Positions 38,626 to 52,990 of a stretch of DNA of 64,000 bases are shown piece after piece (the first letter of the stretch is position 1; every line of letters begins with the position of its first letter). The translations under genes and the position numbers were made by a program. Origin of the DNA: Alentia gelatinosa (taxonomy: Eukaryota; Annelida; Polychaeta; Phyllodocida; Polynoidae); the NCBI GenBank assembly GCA_950022655.1, contig OX465579.1, positions 48,029,950 through 48,093,949 of the forward strand, written 5' to 3'. The notes under the pieces were generated by a model. That model did not search any database. It had not been told where the DNA came from and saw only the letters and a program-made list of their open reading frames with translations.

Positions 38626-38712
38626 AGAAAGTATTAATAGCATATACTGTAACGACCCACTGCCAAATAAAAGACGAAGGATAGTATCTTAATATCGAAA
38701 AAAACTGCTTAC

Positions 38713-38915
38713 CTCCAGGAGGAGGGCGTCTTGCGGTCACCCACCACCACCATCTTCCAGCCGGGCAGGCGCGCCAGGTCCTGCAGCGCGGGCGTGGGGC
38801 GATGTACGGTGGTCACGACGATCCAGCGCGTGTGCCTCTCCTGCGGCTCGTCCTCGCCGACCCGGTCAGCGCCGCCCAGCGCCGCCCCGACCCCCGACCG
38901 CACCTCTTCAAACAC
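38713..38915 (-). CDS. DUF288/STELLO-family protein, exon 2
   Basis: A 203-base exon, residues 35-101 plus two bases of Ser102, after CTCGCCGCAG and before GTAAGC. It begins in phase 0, matching the end of exon 1. The first 30 residues are a hydrophilic, Gly/Glu-rich stem. RWIVVTTVHRPTPALQDLA (residues 64-82) and LPGWKMVVVGDRKTPSSW (84-101) then give the classical start of the DUF288 domain: the IVVTT strand, the P-T helix, and GWK-x-VVVGDxKTP-x-W. This resembles the first Rossmann-like strands of a nucleotide-sugar-binding fold. GC-rich, unlike the AT-rich flanking intron. Confidence 0.93.
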
Positions 38916-41900
38916 CTGCGGCGAGCAACTCAGAGCAATTAGCCAGCAGCCGGCGCAAGGCCCACATATCTTTCCTTAATCACGCTTAGTTCAGATGTAG
39001 ACGATGTGAGGTAGGTCGTTGAGGGGAATTTATAGGTCGGAAATAGAAGGGTAGGAACACGACTGGGCCACAATGGAGTGATCATCAAATGTTACTTAGT
39101 TGGCCAAGGTAAAGACATTAAAGTGAGGAAAATGAAAATAGTTTGGCCCTTTAAGGGTTTGAGGGATATCTGGATTTCTATGAGATGTTAAAGAGATAGA
39201 ATCTTCACAGATCATCAGATCGCCAATGTGGTGGAAGGGGGATTCAATGTCCACCATTATTACAACACGACATACATTCAATCTACACCGTCCCATCAAG
39301 ACATTAAAGGTGAATTAAAATGGATTATCTTCCAGGTAATATAGTCATCAACTGAAAAAGACCACATAAAGAGATCAATAAAACTCTTATTTGAACGGAA
39401 AAGCGCTCATAATTTGTTCAATGAGGTATTTTTTTAAATTCCTAGATATGGTTATATAGAGTGCATATTCCTAATACCGGGGACACACACTAAGCGAGTG
39501 AAGGCAGCGATCTCTGGAATCGCCAACACAAATTAGCATGTATGTGAGATATTATTTCATAGGAATATCTCCTGCCTATAATTTAGCAACTTGGAAGCAA
39601 TAATCAGGTGAAATATGAAATAATAGCTCACATATAGGCCATTTTGTAAGGGCGATTATGGAACTCGCTGCGTTTCTCGCTTGGTGTGTCTCCGGCTTTA
39701 GCTTTGTGGCCACAGACCCGTTCTGGTCCTGAATTTCATAGTCCTCACTACCTCACAGGGAAGGGTGAAAGAAAGGCCCTTTATGAATATGTCTGAGGTT
39801 TGCACGACAGCAACCAGATGTCATTTTATTTAAACAATGAGTTATGTTTCAACAAAAATCACTTTTCATTTTGGGAGAGTTTTTATAGGCTGTGACAAGA
39901 ATACTTGTTCTAGTATGTACTGTTGTTCGACTGAAAGCGCCAGTGTATTGAGTGGTGACGATATTTAGGTGATTTTGTTATATCCTGCTAGGCTGGCATG
40001 GAAATGTGCTTATTAGATTATGTGGCTTAGGTTATGATACCAATAACGAATCCAGTGGCACTAGAAGGAGAGGAGAGCGGATTGGCAAAGAAAGGGACGT
40101 TTACAGACAGCCTAGCTCTATTAGTTATGTATTGACAGTCGAAATAAAATATTTACGTTGCGAAGACAAGGGCACTGTCTGGAAAAACAGGAGAGGGACA
40201 GGGAAACAATGATCAAAGCAGTAGCCTGCGGCAAACAGCATAGAAAAGGGAGGAAATTAACTTTTTTTTAATATCCAGTAATGGATACGTTCCCTTTATT
40301 GATTGTAGAGACACTTGGGTTTATTTTCTTGTGAACGCACAGAGGAGAGATTACCGAAGAACTCAGCGCGTGCGTCAGGTCTGTCAGAAATCAAGAACGC
40401 TGCGTCCACGTGAAAACAAGCTCTATTTGAAAAGAAATACAATAACGTTCGTCACAAAATGCCACTTCTGACGGGACAATGACACGCTGATGAACACACG
40501 CACGATGGGACAAGAACTGTCAATATCTAACCTTTAGTTGAATCAGAAGTAGACGTCAAAATATCAAAACATTTTTTCCCTTCAATGTCGCCGTCTCTGA
40601 AGAATAAAACGTGACTGCCACCTCGTGTCGTGTAGCGGAACCGTGATCAGTTATTCCATCAGCATTTGCCTATTGGAGTCCAACTGACTGTTTCCACTTT
40701 TTGTGCACCGCCCCCCACCTTGATGGCGAAACACGCCACGTCTACATGGCTCTGTAAATTGGAGCATTTCCTTAAAAGGCCTCTAGACGAATGAAGCTGT
40801 GGGGTGCTTTGAAAGCGGACCTCACGCTCTGGACAAAGCCGAATAGTGTCCCCAGCAAAAAGGACGAAAAGCAATCTGTCACCTGCTTAAAAAGCGCCCA
40901 ACATAATTGGGCAAAAGTTATTTATCAGAGGAATATTTGTAGGTGTGTGTCCTCCTCTTGTGTTTTATTTTTAGCGGTCTACCTTTAAGGACAGTCGTTA
41001 TAGGGGCAACCTTTAAAAGACCCTTGCTGTAATTGCCTGGAGAAGGCTCGGGGTGAAGGAGGCACGGTGTTTCTTTGAACTCACACTACAAGTGAATCTG
41101 CGGCGAGAGATGGCGTGAAAATTGCCTGTGAAAACAGCGCGATTGTGGCTAAGAAGATGCTGATTTGGATTTGATGACTGTCACTGAAATCCATGCAATT
41201 AAGAAGTTGGATAGCGCGGAAAGGAGAGAGAGACAGATTACAAAGGCGATATAATAAGACGCGGACGGGCCATCTCGAGCAGGTGCAGCCCACATATATC
41301 GCTTCAGAGTGACATCTCGCGGACATCTGAGGGCGTGCCAATGAGGGCAATCTCGCCTCCAGCGCGAGAGTACGTGCTTCTGTTGCCATGGTAACTCAAA
41401 TCAAACCCTGGTAATTGGAAAAGTCCTTCTTCTTGCGGAAAGTGCTGAAGTGGTAGCGGCACCGTTTATTGATGCTGGAAAACCTGTAGGATGGGCCAAT
41501 CAGCGACCAAGAGCCACCGATTCTGAGCGCGGTCCAACTGCGAATCGACTTGGTGATTTCACTTTAATGTGTTTGTTCAGGCGGAGCTTTTGTTGCCTTC
41601 CCAATCCGTTTAATCTGCGTAGATGAGGACCATTCACACAGACCAGGCTCCGCTACCTTGCCGCCGCGCCTGCTACAGTCGGCAAATTCCCTTAGCCGAG
41701 AAGCGGCCAATGTGTAAAAGGCTGTAGAGGAGGCGGGGCCTGCACTTGGCAGGGGCCAGGCTTGGTATGAAACAGAGGTCATATTTGCTAACCACACTGG
41801 GGGCACTCCTGGCCGGCGGGACAGATGGTCACTGTCATCCGCCGGCGGGCGGGGCAGAAGGGGGCGCGCGTGGGGAAGGCGTCGGGGCGGCGGCAGGGCA

Positions 41901-44900
41901 TTAGGGAGGCGGTCGCGGGGCACTGCGGGGCGTTGCAGGGCTTTGGGGGCCGATGGTGCGGGGATCGGGCCGGTGGGATGGTAATGAAATCTTATCGAGC
42001 TGGACGGGGTAGGCCAAGGTCATATATATCAGGGGCCGGTCAGCCGCTGGCTTACACACACCCGCGGGCCGCTGTTTATATGGCGGCTGGCCCGTTATAG
42101 GAGGGTGCCTTCGAGTAGAGCGTGGCTTATTTGTCCCTATACGTGTTTCCATTACATCAACCTGATAGAGACGGACTGCGCCACCGGTCCCGGCTCAAGC
42201 CTATAGTCGAGTGTTTGTTCCCGTATATGATTACCTCTAACTTGCCAACTGTTCAATGAACCCTGACGCCCCCTATGATCATATACACCAATAGATGTCT
42301 CTCCAGCGATTCACATCTCCTGCGACACTGCCAGCTATTTTATTAGCGAATGTAGATGTCTTGTATGATATGATGAAATAAGGTGCTTTCTACACAGCAC
42401 ACACATATATCCTTCTCCCAAATTCTGCCCTAGCAGTACCAAGAAATTAATCAATGGTTGTATAGCTGTCCACCAGGGCTGCAATCACTACACCCCCCCC
42501 CCCCCCACACACCTCGAACTACTACCACGACTGGCACATAGTTGAATAGCCAGTGGCGGCGGCGCAATGCTATATATGAAAGCTAGGGGTACAGGCGGGG
42601 GGAGGGACGGAGCTTTGCTGGCATTGCCGATAGCTACCACAGCCGCGCTATTCAGCCTCCGCCGGCGTCAGAATCAGTCAGCTGGCCGCCACACTAACAA
42701 ACACATCAGAGCTTATTGTTGACCGGATTGTGTATGGATTAGAAATGCGTGGGCTTTTCTCTACCACTCACACGCGACGTCCCAGGCCCTTCTCACCCCC
42801 TCCTCCACACACCACTACCAAATAACACCCTGGTGCTCTGTGCCACGAGCCCAACCGCGGAAAGCGGCACAAGTGCGTAACCTCACAAAAACAACGGCCA
42901 CTAATAAAATCATTTCTCCCGAGAGCACTTCCATTTTTCTCAAGATGAATTGACGTCTTTTTCGATAAGTCCCGGAAAAATGTTTTAAATGAGAATGGCT
43001 TATTACCGAACGAATTGGAAATAAAGCTCAAGATCGTGCGAGAAACTCACAGCTGGCATAAACATTCCTCTTTTACGAGAACTGCTCAGGCTAAAGTTTT
43101 TTTATGTCGAGCAATTAGGCGCAGGGGGCCATCGGTTAGAGCAGTGGGAGGGCGAGCAAGGCGTGCAAACATTTTCTCCATTAATTATGAACAATAATCC
43201 GGCAAAATCTTTCGGGATGAGTGTCGCAATTACTGTCAGAGCAATGCTAATGGTGAACTACAAGCATTTATAGTCCATTAGGAGGTCGGCAGTGGCGGAT
43301 GACAGCTCCACGCGCGGCCACTGGATGTATCACAGGGAACTCTCTGCTAGGTGCGCGCAGAAAAAGGAATGGTGAGCAGCTCGTTGCAGACTACTGATAG
43401 CATCTGAGATAGGGCAGAGCAGGAAACGAGCAGCTAAGACACACGTGAAACACACCGTAACAGGAGGATCCCCCTCGCCGTTTGCATGACGAATTAAGAC
43501 GCAGAGGACAGCTAAATATAGACCGCCCGGCATGGATGTCGGCACAGAACCGGAAGTGGATGTCTGGCTATCGCGGATCAGTCACAGATCAGAGTATTTC
43601 GTTTTCTTTTAGAAGTGTGGGCGTTACTACAATTACCTGCACTTCTTAAGTACACAGAAGGGTCCCATGAGGGGTTAAGACACAAGATGAGGGAATACAC
43701 AAGATGAGGCGAAGATATGAGTGTAATCTGCAAGCATCACCTAAATTTTGAATACACTGAGATTTATTGTACTTTGTATTATCGTGTATGACAAATAACC
43801 TGAAACGGCGGCAAGGGTCCCCATATCAGGCATATTACACTGCAGTTGCCACCTATCGAGATAAAGGGCAAATAATTTGTCGAAGGAAGTACATATGCGT
43901 GCTTTCCAGGTTCCACGACATCAACGCCGTGTATTATAGTGACGACCTTTTACAATACTACGTCCTGTTCAAAATATTTATGTGAAAATAATTAGAAAAA
44001 AACAACCTTTTATCTGTATGCTTGTAATCTCGATGATATGTGTATCAATGCAGTGAATATACCCTGTGTGCATCATTGTAGATGAGAGAGGTAAGCTAGG
44101 TTTAGAAATTGATGAAAAATCTTCACTATTACAGCATTTTGATAAAATAGTGAGTGAACAAATGAAAACTTAACTGCAAACACTAATAAACAAGGGGCTG
44201 AGAATAGTGATTGGAAAGAGAGGTTCATATCTATTTCACAATAATGAACTACTAGAAAAATGTAATATGCGTACCCTACAATACCAAGAAATTGTCACTT
44301 GTTGAGTATAATCAAATGGTGGACTTCGGATAAGGACAATTGTTATGCGAATTAACAATATAAAAGTAGGAGTAGATCTCTTTGAAGATGAAAAAATAAA
44401 CAATACTGAAAAAAATAAACATGGACCACTTTATTATGGACATTTTCTATGATATATCTCGGAATATACATTACTTATTCTATGGTACAGAGTTTAAAAA
44501 CAGGATAAAGGAATACTTGTTTACTATATTGATTTACTTGTAAACTGATTGAATGCATGTTGTGAATGCACGTGTTGTACTGTCTACTTTGTATTGTCTA
44601 TGTCCGCGTCCGCTGCTCGGACGATCCGTTCGCAAGGCAGATCGTCTTAATTGCAAGAGGAATGTTTTTGTCAATAAATTCTTCTTTGCGAAAAAAAGTA
44701 TTGTAATGCCACACTATGATAAATTTAGGTATGCCTGGGCAAATGTTTTTAAAAGCATCGTCGTTTGATTCCTGTGATGAAAAGACGCAAATAACTCATC
44801 CTGTCTCTATTGTAGACCCAAGGCCGGTTGAAAGGCTTGCTCTAGTATACATATACCCGCCTTGTCATTCCACCCCTATACATATATGTACGCCAGATTG

Positions 44901-45774
44901 TTTGCTAAAGCTCCCGTTTATCCAAGGCCTGCTGGAACACTGCTCCCAGCTCTATAGACGTGGCCTCGGAGCTCGTCTGAATCGGTGATGTCCACAGGAG
45001 CGTGGCGCTCCACACAGGAGGATCATACACCCGAGCACCTGTGTATTGAGGCTGGAAGTGCCGGGTGGTGTGCCATGATGGTTCGGCAGATAGAGCCCGG
45101 CGGCGTTTTTACTGTTCGCACTACCCTGGCTCCCCCCCCCCCATCTCAGACAGCAGCTCGGCGTGCCCATGTGAGCTGCTCAGTAAAAACAGGGGCTGCT
45201 CTGAGCGTAGCGTTGAGCGGCTCTCTTTCCGGGACCCCGTACATGTATATAAGTGGGACTGGAACAAAGGTGCGTGCTCTTGTGTATAACATGGGGTTGG
45301 TGGGGCTTTTGATCCCACACCGATCCACAAGCGAAATACAGGGGATACAGGGATCATGGCCTCCACAATACGGTACCATGTCAATGCACAGTGAATCCAT
45401 TCCCATGAGGAACAAAGCGACACGCACTCACCTTTCAGCGGAAGCACCGGCCCTCAATGACAGATTGTTGGGGCCATTGTGTTGGGGGCAAAGAAAGAGG
45501 TTATTTGCTTGCCAAAATCGATATATATGACGAAAAAAGGGATTCCTAGCAGCAATCGGATGCGTACACAGGCACATAAGGCTTGGCAGCCTTTATTCTG
45601 CTGGTTAACTCGTGTAATCAGATTCTGCTAATCTAATGGGCGCGGTGTTTTTTGCTCTCATGCGCCCCAATAACGTAATAACTCAACGTTGAAAATTTGC
45701 AGAGACGCACAGACAAAAAATCAGTCACCTTGTTTAGGGGCTGACGGGCCGCACCCTTGTAAAGATTAACTTAC
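38916..45774 (-). other. DUF288 gene intron 1
   Basis: About 6.9 kb between GTAAGT after exon 1 and the GCCGCAG acceptor of exon 2. It holds the fold-back element at 39477-39695, C runs at 42493-42506 and 45132-45142, and several long GC-balanced stretches (about 40.3-43.6 kb) that could contain regulatory sequence. No second gene was recognised on either strand. Confidence 0.8.
39477..39695. mobile_element. Fold-back MITE, 219 bp
   Basis: The left end CCGGGGACACACACTAAGCG is matched inverted by the right end (CCGGAGACACACCAAGCGAG on the minus strand, 39676-39695). Complementarity continues inward: CAGCGA-TC, AATCGCC and TGTGAG-TATTATTTCATA each recur inverted. The element could therefore fold along nearly its whole length. 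No coding capacity. Flanking duplications are not obvious. Confidence 0.75.
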
Positions 45775-45876
45775 CCAGTCCGTGGGCTCTTTCCAGAAGA
45801 ACTTGGAGAGGAGGAAGAGGAGAAGCAGGCCGCCGCAGACGAGGAGCGACAGGCGTTTCTGCATGCGACGTCCCAT
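45775..45876 (-). CDS. DUF288/STELLO-family protein, exon 1 with signal anchor
   Basis: Starts with ATG at 45876 in strong context (A at -3, G at +4) and gives 34 codons ending TDW before GTAAGT. It is below the length of a listed open frame but is well supported: residues 1-8 are basic (MGRRMQKR), and LSLLVCGGLLLLFLLS (9-24) is a single hydrophobic anchor. FFWKEPTDW follows as the start of a stem. This is the type II Golgi membrane topology of STELLO proteins, with the catalytic-like domain in the lumen. It ends in phase 0, exactly as exon 2 needs. Joined length is 740 residues (2223 bases with stop), normal for the family. Confidence 0.88.
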
Positions 45877-45934
45877 CGTCAGTGTGAGCAGCTCACCACC
45901 ACCATGCCTCCACAGCGCGACAATGGCTCCCGAC
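45877..45934 (-). promoter_or_regulatory. 5' UTR with short upstream ORF and possible splice acceptor
   Basis: An 8-codon upstream ORF (ATG at 45905, TGA at 45881-45879) ends two bases before the main ATG, so it might modulate translation. A pyrimidine-rich stretch ending in GAGCAG just upstream (acceptor after 45935) suggests the exon begins at 45934 and is preceded by a noncoding first exon further to the right. The promoter itself is not located. Confidence 0.45.
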
Positions 45935-48334
45935 CTGCTCAGAGAGTGAGGAAAGGAATATTACAACAACGCAAATACAACGAGATGACAAGCAGCCACA
46001 TAGCATATATTCCTGCGCTTATATCAGTCGTAAGCAGCAACATGAGATGAATGTGTGCATAATTCTGAGCTGAACATAAAATCCCTTTATTACTGGATAA
46101 TTAGTGAGTCATAAAGGCATAAAGCATACGGATAGAGGCAGTGTATATCGCGAGGTGTATTTCTGTATACAAACACAGTAGGCCCTCATTATCATGGAAA
46201 GGACCGAGTTCACCTTTCTCTGTTAAATGACGTACTATACGGCTTGACATTGCAAATGAAACGAACCTTGGCGAAACAAACATTTACATGTCAGCACGAC
46301 CTGCAATAACTACAAGAACGCTGTAAATAGAAAACTAGCATAAAAAGCATGCTCGCATTTGGGATCTTCTATAAAGAGCTCCCTAGGAATTTAACACCCG
46401 GCGGCGATTAAATTCACCAAACTAACCAGTGGATGCGGGAGAAACACTGCGTAATCTGGAGGTCTGACGGGCGTCAGCGAGCGTGAACCGAATTTAAGAG
46501 AACGTAACTGCAAGCATAGATCTGAGAACTGTATACTGATGTCTTCAGTAGATCAAAAGGCAATGGATTTTGCATCATTTCCTATGGTGAATTAATATAC
46601 TGTCTCTCAATGGGCCCCCGACGAAGAAAAGAGGCCGCTGGAAACGACCCTCGGCAATATATATTTGCGAACGACTTTGCGGGAACCGCGAATTGCACAT
46701 GACATAACAATGCATGAAGCCGACAGCTAGCTTCATGCGGGGACGCTGTGGGTTTTTTTAGGGAGATGGGTAGATGGGGTGCTTGTGAGCACCTCATGGC
46801 AGGCCTTTCACTCCCTGCTGGAGCAACTCACAGGAGTAGGAGGCTTTCATCTTGGCCTGGAGATGAGACATACAATGACAGGTGATTCGGTGCCATCTTA
46901 GACACAGCGCTGGCTGTCGCAGTGCGAGGACCGCAGAAGGCTCCACGAGACAAAGCCATACCGTTTCAAAGAACACCCAAGCACTGGCCCCCCTTCCCCC
47001 GCCCACTTCCCTTCCCTCCCATTCCCCATTTCTTATATTCTGTCGAGAAGGCCGACTTCAAAAGGTGTTTTTCTGTATGCTACAGACTTAAGGGAATTAT
47101 CCCTAGCCGACTGCTGGGAAGATTCTAAACATTTTCTAATTAAGTCTCTGTGGCGGAGTTTTTGTGATAAGATGATAACACGCAGCTCCTATATGGGCGA
47201 ATTACACATTTAAAACCTTCCCACTCACTGCATTCTGCAAAGTAGGATTCTCCGCTACATTAACTCTTAACGCACCTACATGTAGACAATATACAAAGCT
47301 TTCAAGCATTCAATAATTCAAAAAGATGCTCTTTATACGAAAAGAAGTTGATAGAGCGGCAGACAGAGAGGACTAGACAACGCTATATGTGTATACATAC
47401 ATTTATACGTGTGTGTGTGTGGGGGGGGGGGGGTGAAGGGGCCGTTATATACATGTGTGAGTATACGCGCGCAGGTGACAGAGGCAGTCCTTTTTCTTTT
47501 TAAAGAATGTCCCTCTGTGCACCCCCGGGCTTATATATTGCTGTCCAATAACACCAGCGGTGAGAGGTACGCAACCGGGGACCGTTTCACACCCGGGTGT
47601 CTGAGCATATCACTCCGCCTCACATATCCTCCTGAGACAACAAGCCTGCCATTATCCCGGCTCTTGTCTCGAGCTAACTGCCATCCCTAGCTGCATCGAG
47701 CCCGACAGCTGCCATACGAGCACCCTGCACGCCTGCCAACCACCACCCCAGTCACTAGCACCCGGTTCACGTTAACAGAGAAGAAATCACAAGGCACTAA
47801 ACGAAGTGCTCCAGGTTCTGTGCCAGTAATTGTTATTAATATACAAGCGGTCTTGGGTGTGATGCGCTGCGTGGATAGTCAGATTTACATGGTAAGGGCA
47901 CTAAGAGGGGCTGTATAATGGTGGGATGACGTGCTCTGCCGTTCTCACATCAAGGCATTCCCATGAGTATAAGAAGCTGGACTGATGTTATTTTATGCAT
48001 TATATCATGTAAAGATGAGGACAATGTGAGGTACAGCGAACAATATAAGGAGTATATCATATGAAAGATTAATTTATACCTGAACTACTGAAAAGGGTGG
48101 CAATCTTCTAGAAGGCAATAAGAAAATGATCAGTCAGACATTAGGTATGATAAGTTCTTTTTTTCATCATAAAATAAAAAAAGGGAGCAAAACACTCATA
48201 TTATGTTTTTAACAGAAAAAGTCTCAGATATTTAAATCATTGTTTCCGATAAGAAACAAATTTTGGATGGGGGAAAGTCACATGTAATTTGATGTAAAAT
48301 GAATGAATAAAGTTTTTGCTAAAAAAATACATAC

Positions 48335-48335
<1 letters not shown>
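45935..48335. other. Upstream flank of the DUF288 gene, no gene seen
   Basis: Mixed composition with a GT microsatellite and 13-base G run at about 47410-47433. It probably includes the noncoding first exon and promoter of the minus-strand gene, but I cannot place them. Confidence 0.45.

Positions 48336-48366
<31 letters not shown>
48336..48366. repeat. (TA)n microsatellite, short
   Basis: Alternating TA with one interruption. Confidence 0.9.
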
Positions 48367-48367
<1 letters not shown>

Positions 48368-49386
48368 CTGTTACATATCACAATTTCATTTGTTATTTAA
48401 AGTATTCTGTATTTTTCATATGGTTGGTCTGGCATTACAAAATCATATATAGTTTACAAATTTGCCATGGCACATATTGGTGCATATTTCTCACCTGAGT
48501 TATATATTTGATTAAGTGTCTGTGTTATATCCTTGACTTTTAATTGTAGATTGGTTTGGTTGATTTGGTTGTGCTTTACCCGAAGCTTTGGTGGAAGGGA
48601 GATGCCCTGTGCATTGAAGGACCCTTACCATGTCATAATTGTTGTGTACAACATTGAGTCCAACTTTTCAAAGAATACCCTGAAGGATGTGACAACGAGA
48701 TGCCACCACCAAGAAAGTATAAAAGCCAGGCCTGCAGCGACATCAAGCACAGACTTCTCTCCATGTGAGATGTGTAGATCAGGACGACAACCATCATCTG
48801 CAGGTACCAGATCTACTCAATCCGGCTGCTACCACAAGGGCTGATGCTACCACCAGCAAGAGGGCACCACTACCAACTCATTTTTATGGGCTACACCAGT
48901 TACACCTCTAGATACCGCTGAGGGTATACAATTTAGTGCTGAGGGTAAACAATTTACTAGATATTCTGAGTATAAATGGAGATCGTGGGATTGAATCCAT
49001 ATATTTTACATTTAGTCTTATCTTACAAATTACTGAGGCATAGTCATTTTGATAACTGAGTAAAGCCTTTTCTCTATAGTGTATAAAAGAGTTTGTTCAA
49101 TACTTTCTAGTTCACTTATATCATCCTCATATCTATTTTTAAAATGAACTTAACTCGTTTTATTTCTATAATGCATACATTACAGTGTATTCCTTGAATA
49201 ATATGCTCATCAACATCCAAAGGAGTGTGTGTTTCGAAAAAAGACTTCAACATCACCAAAAGCTTGAATCTTTGATAAATCAGTCTAAGCATTAAGGAAA
49301 GGAGGTATATAAACCCGGAGGTCAGATACTTTAACAATCAAACACCCAAACAAGGCAACGACAACTTAGCATGATTCCTCTTATAA

Positions 49387-52089
<2,703 letters not shown>

Positions 52090-52990
52090 AATGCATGGGA
52101 CAATATGGTAAATGGCAGGTTAGCGGCAGGTAGGCGGCCTGTGGGTGACGGTTGGCAGGCGGGCAGGAGGCAGCTAGCAGGTGGAAGGCAGCTTGTGGTG
52201 GGCGGGAAGCAGGTGGCCCGCAGATCAAGGGTGTTGCCAAGCAGCGGGCGCCCTTTAACTGGAGGGCATTTTGCAGTGGGCAGGTTGGCAGGTGGGCTGG
52301 CGGACAGTGGGAGGCATCCTGCAGGTTTGGGGGGGGGGGGGGGGGGGGGGCTTCAGTGTGGCAAACAGGCAGGCAGTGGGAGGCATCCTGCAGTTAAAAG
52401 GGCAGTTTGCAGAGGGCAGGTGGGCTGGCAGACAGTTAAATGGTGGCCTGCAGGTGACGGGCAGCAGACTCCTGAACAGGCAGGTGGTGGGAGGTACCCT
52501 GTAGATAGAAGGCAGCTTAGTTGGTACATGTTGGGTAGGCAGGCAGGTTGACAGGTAGATGGGCTGGCAGTGAGCGGGTTGGTGATCATATCAACTGACA
52601 GAGGGTGTGCTGGTGGATAGATGGGCCGGTGGTGGGTGGCCTGCCGGTGGAAGGTAGCTGTCTGATGAACAGTAGGTAAACAGGTTGGCAGGGAAGAGGC
52701 TGGCCAGTGCCAACATGAAGGCAGGCAAGTAGAATGGCGGGCAGAATAGCTGACAGGGAGCAAGCATTGGCAGGCAGGCTGGCATGTAGATGGCTGTCGG
52801 GCAGATTGACTAGGAGATGGCTGGCAGGTAAATGGGCTGGCAGCAGGTAGGCTAGCAGGAATATGGGCTGGTGGCAAGCAGGCTGGAGGGTTGGTGATGA
52901 GCAGGCTGGAGGGTAGGATAGGCTGGAGGCAGGTTGCCTGGTTGGTAGACGGGCGGGCGAGTGATTGGCGCGTGGCGGGGTGGCGGGTGG
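52090..52990. repeat. GGCAGG-rich minisatellite with 22-base G run
   Basis: About 900 bases built from diverged words like GGCAGGTGGGCTGGCAGACA. GTGGGAGGCATCCTGCAG occurs twice, 69 bases apart (52307 and 52376). A G run fills 52329-52350. Open frames up to 187 codons are low-complexity translations of the repeat. Confidence 0.85.

Larger units (their letters stand above)
33503..38712 (-). other. DUF288 gene intron 2
   Basis: About 5.2 kb, AT-rich, GTAAGC donor and TTACCAG acceptor. It contains a possible tRNA-like SINE near 35.0-35.3 kb and a short hairpin at 38564-38625. No other coding sequence recognised. Confidence 0.85.

Noticed and set aside
44985..45530. 181-codon plus-strand open frame next to exon 1
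   Set aside because: No known motifs, crosses a poly-C run, and lies inside intron 1 of the minus-strand gene with overlapping open frames.
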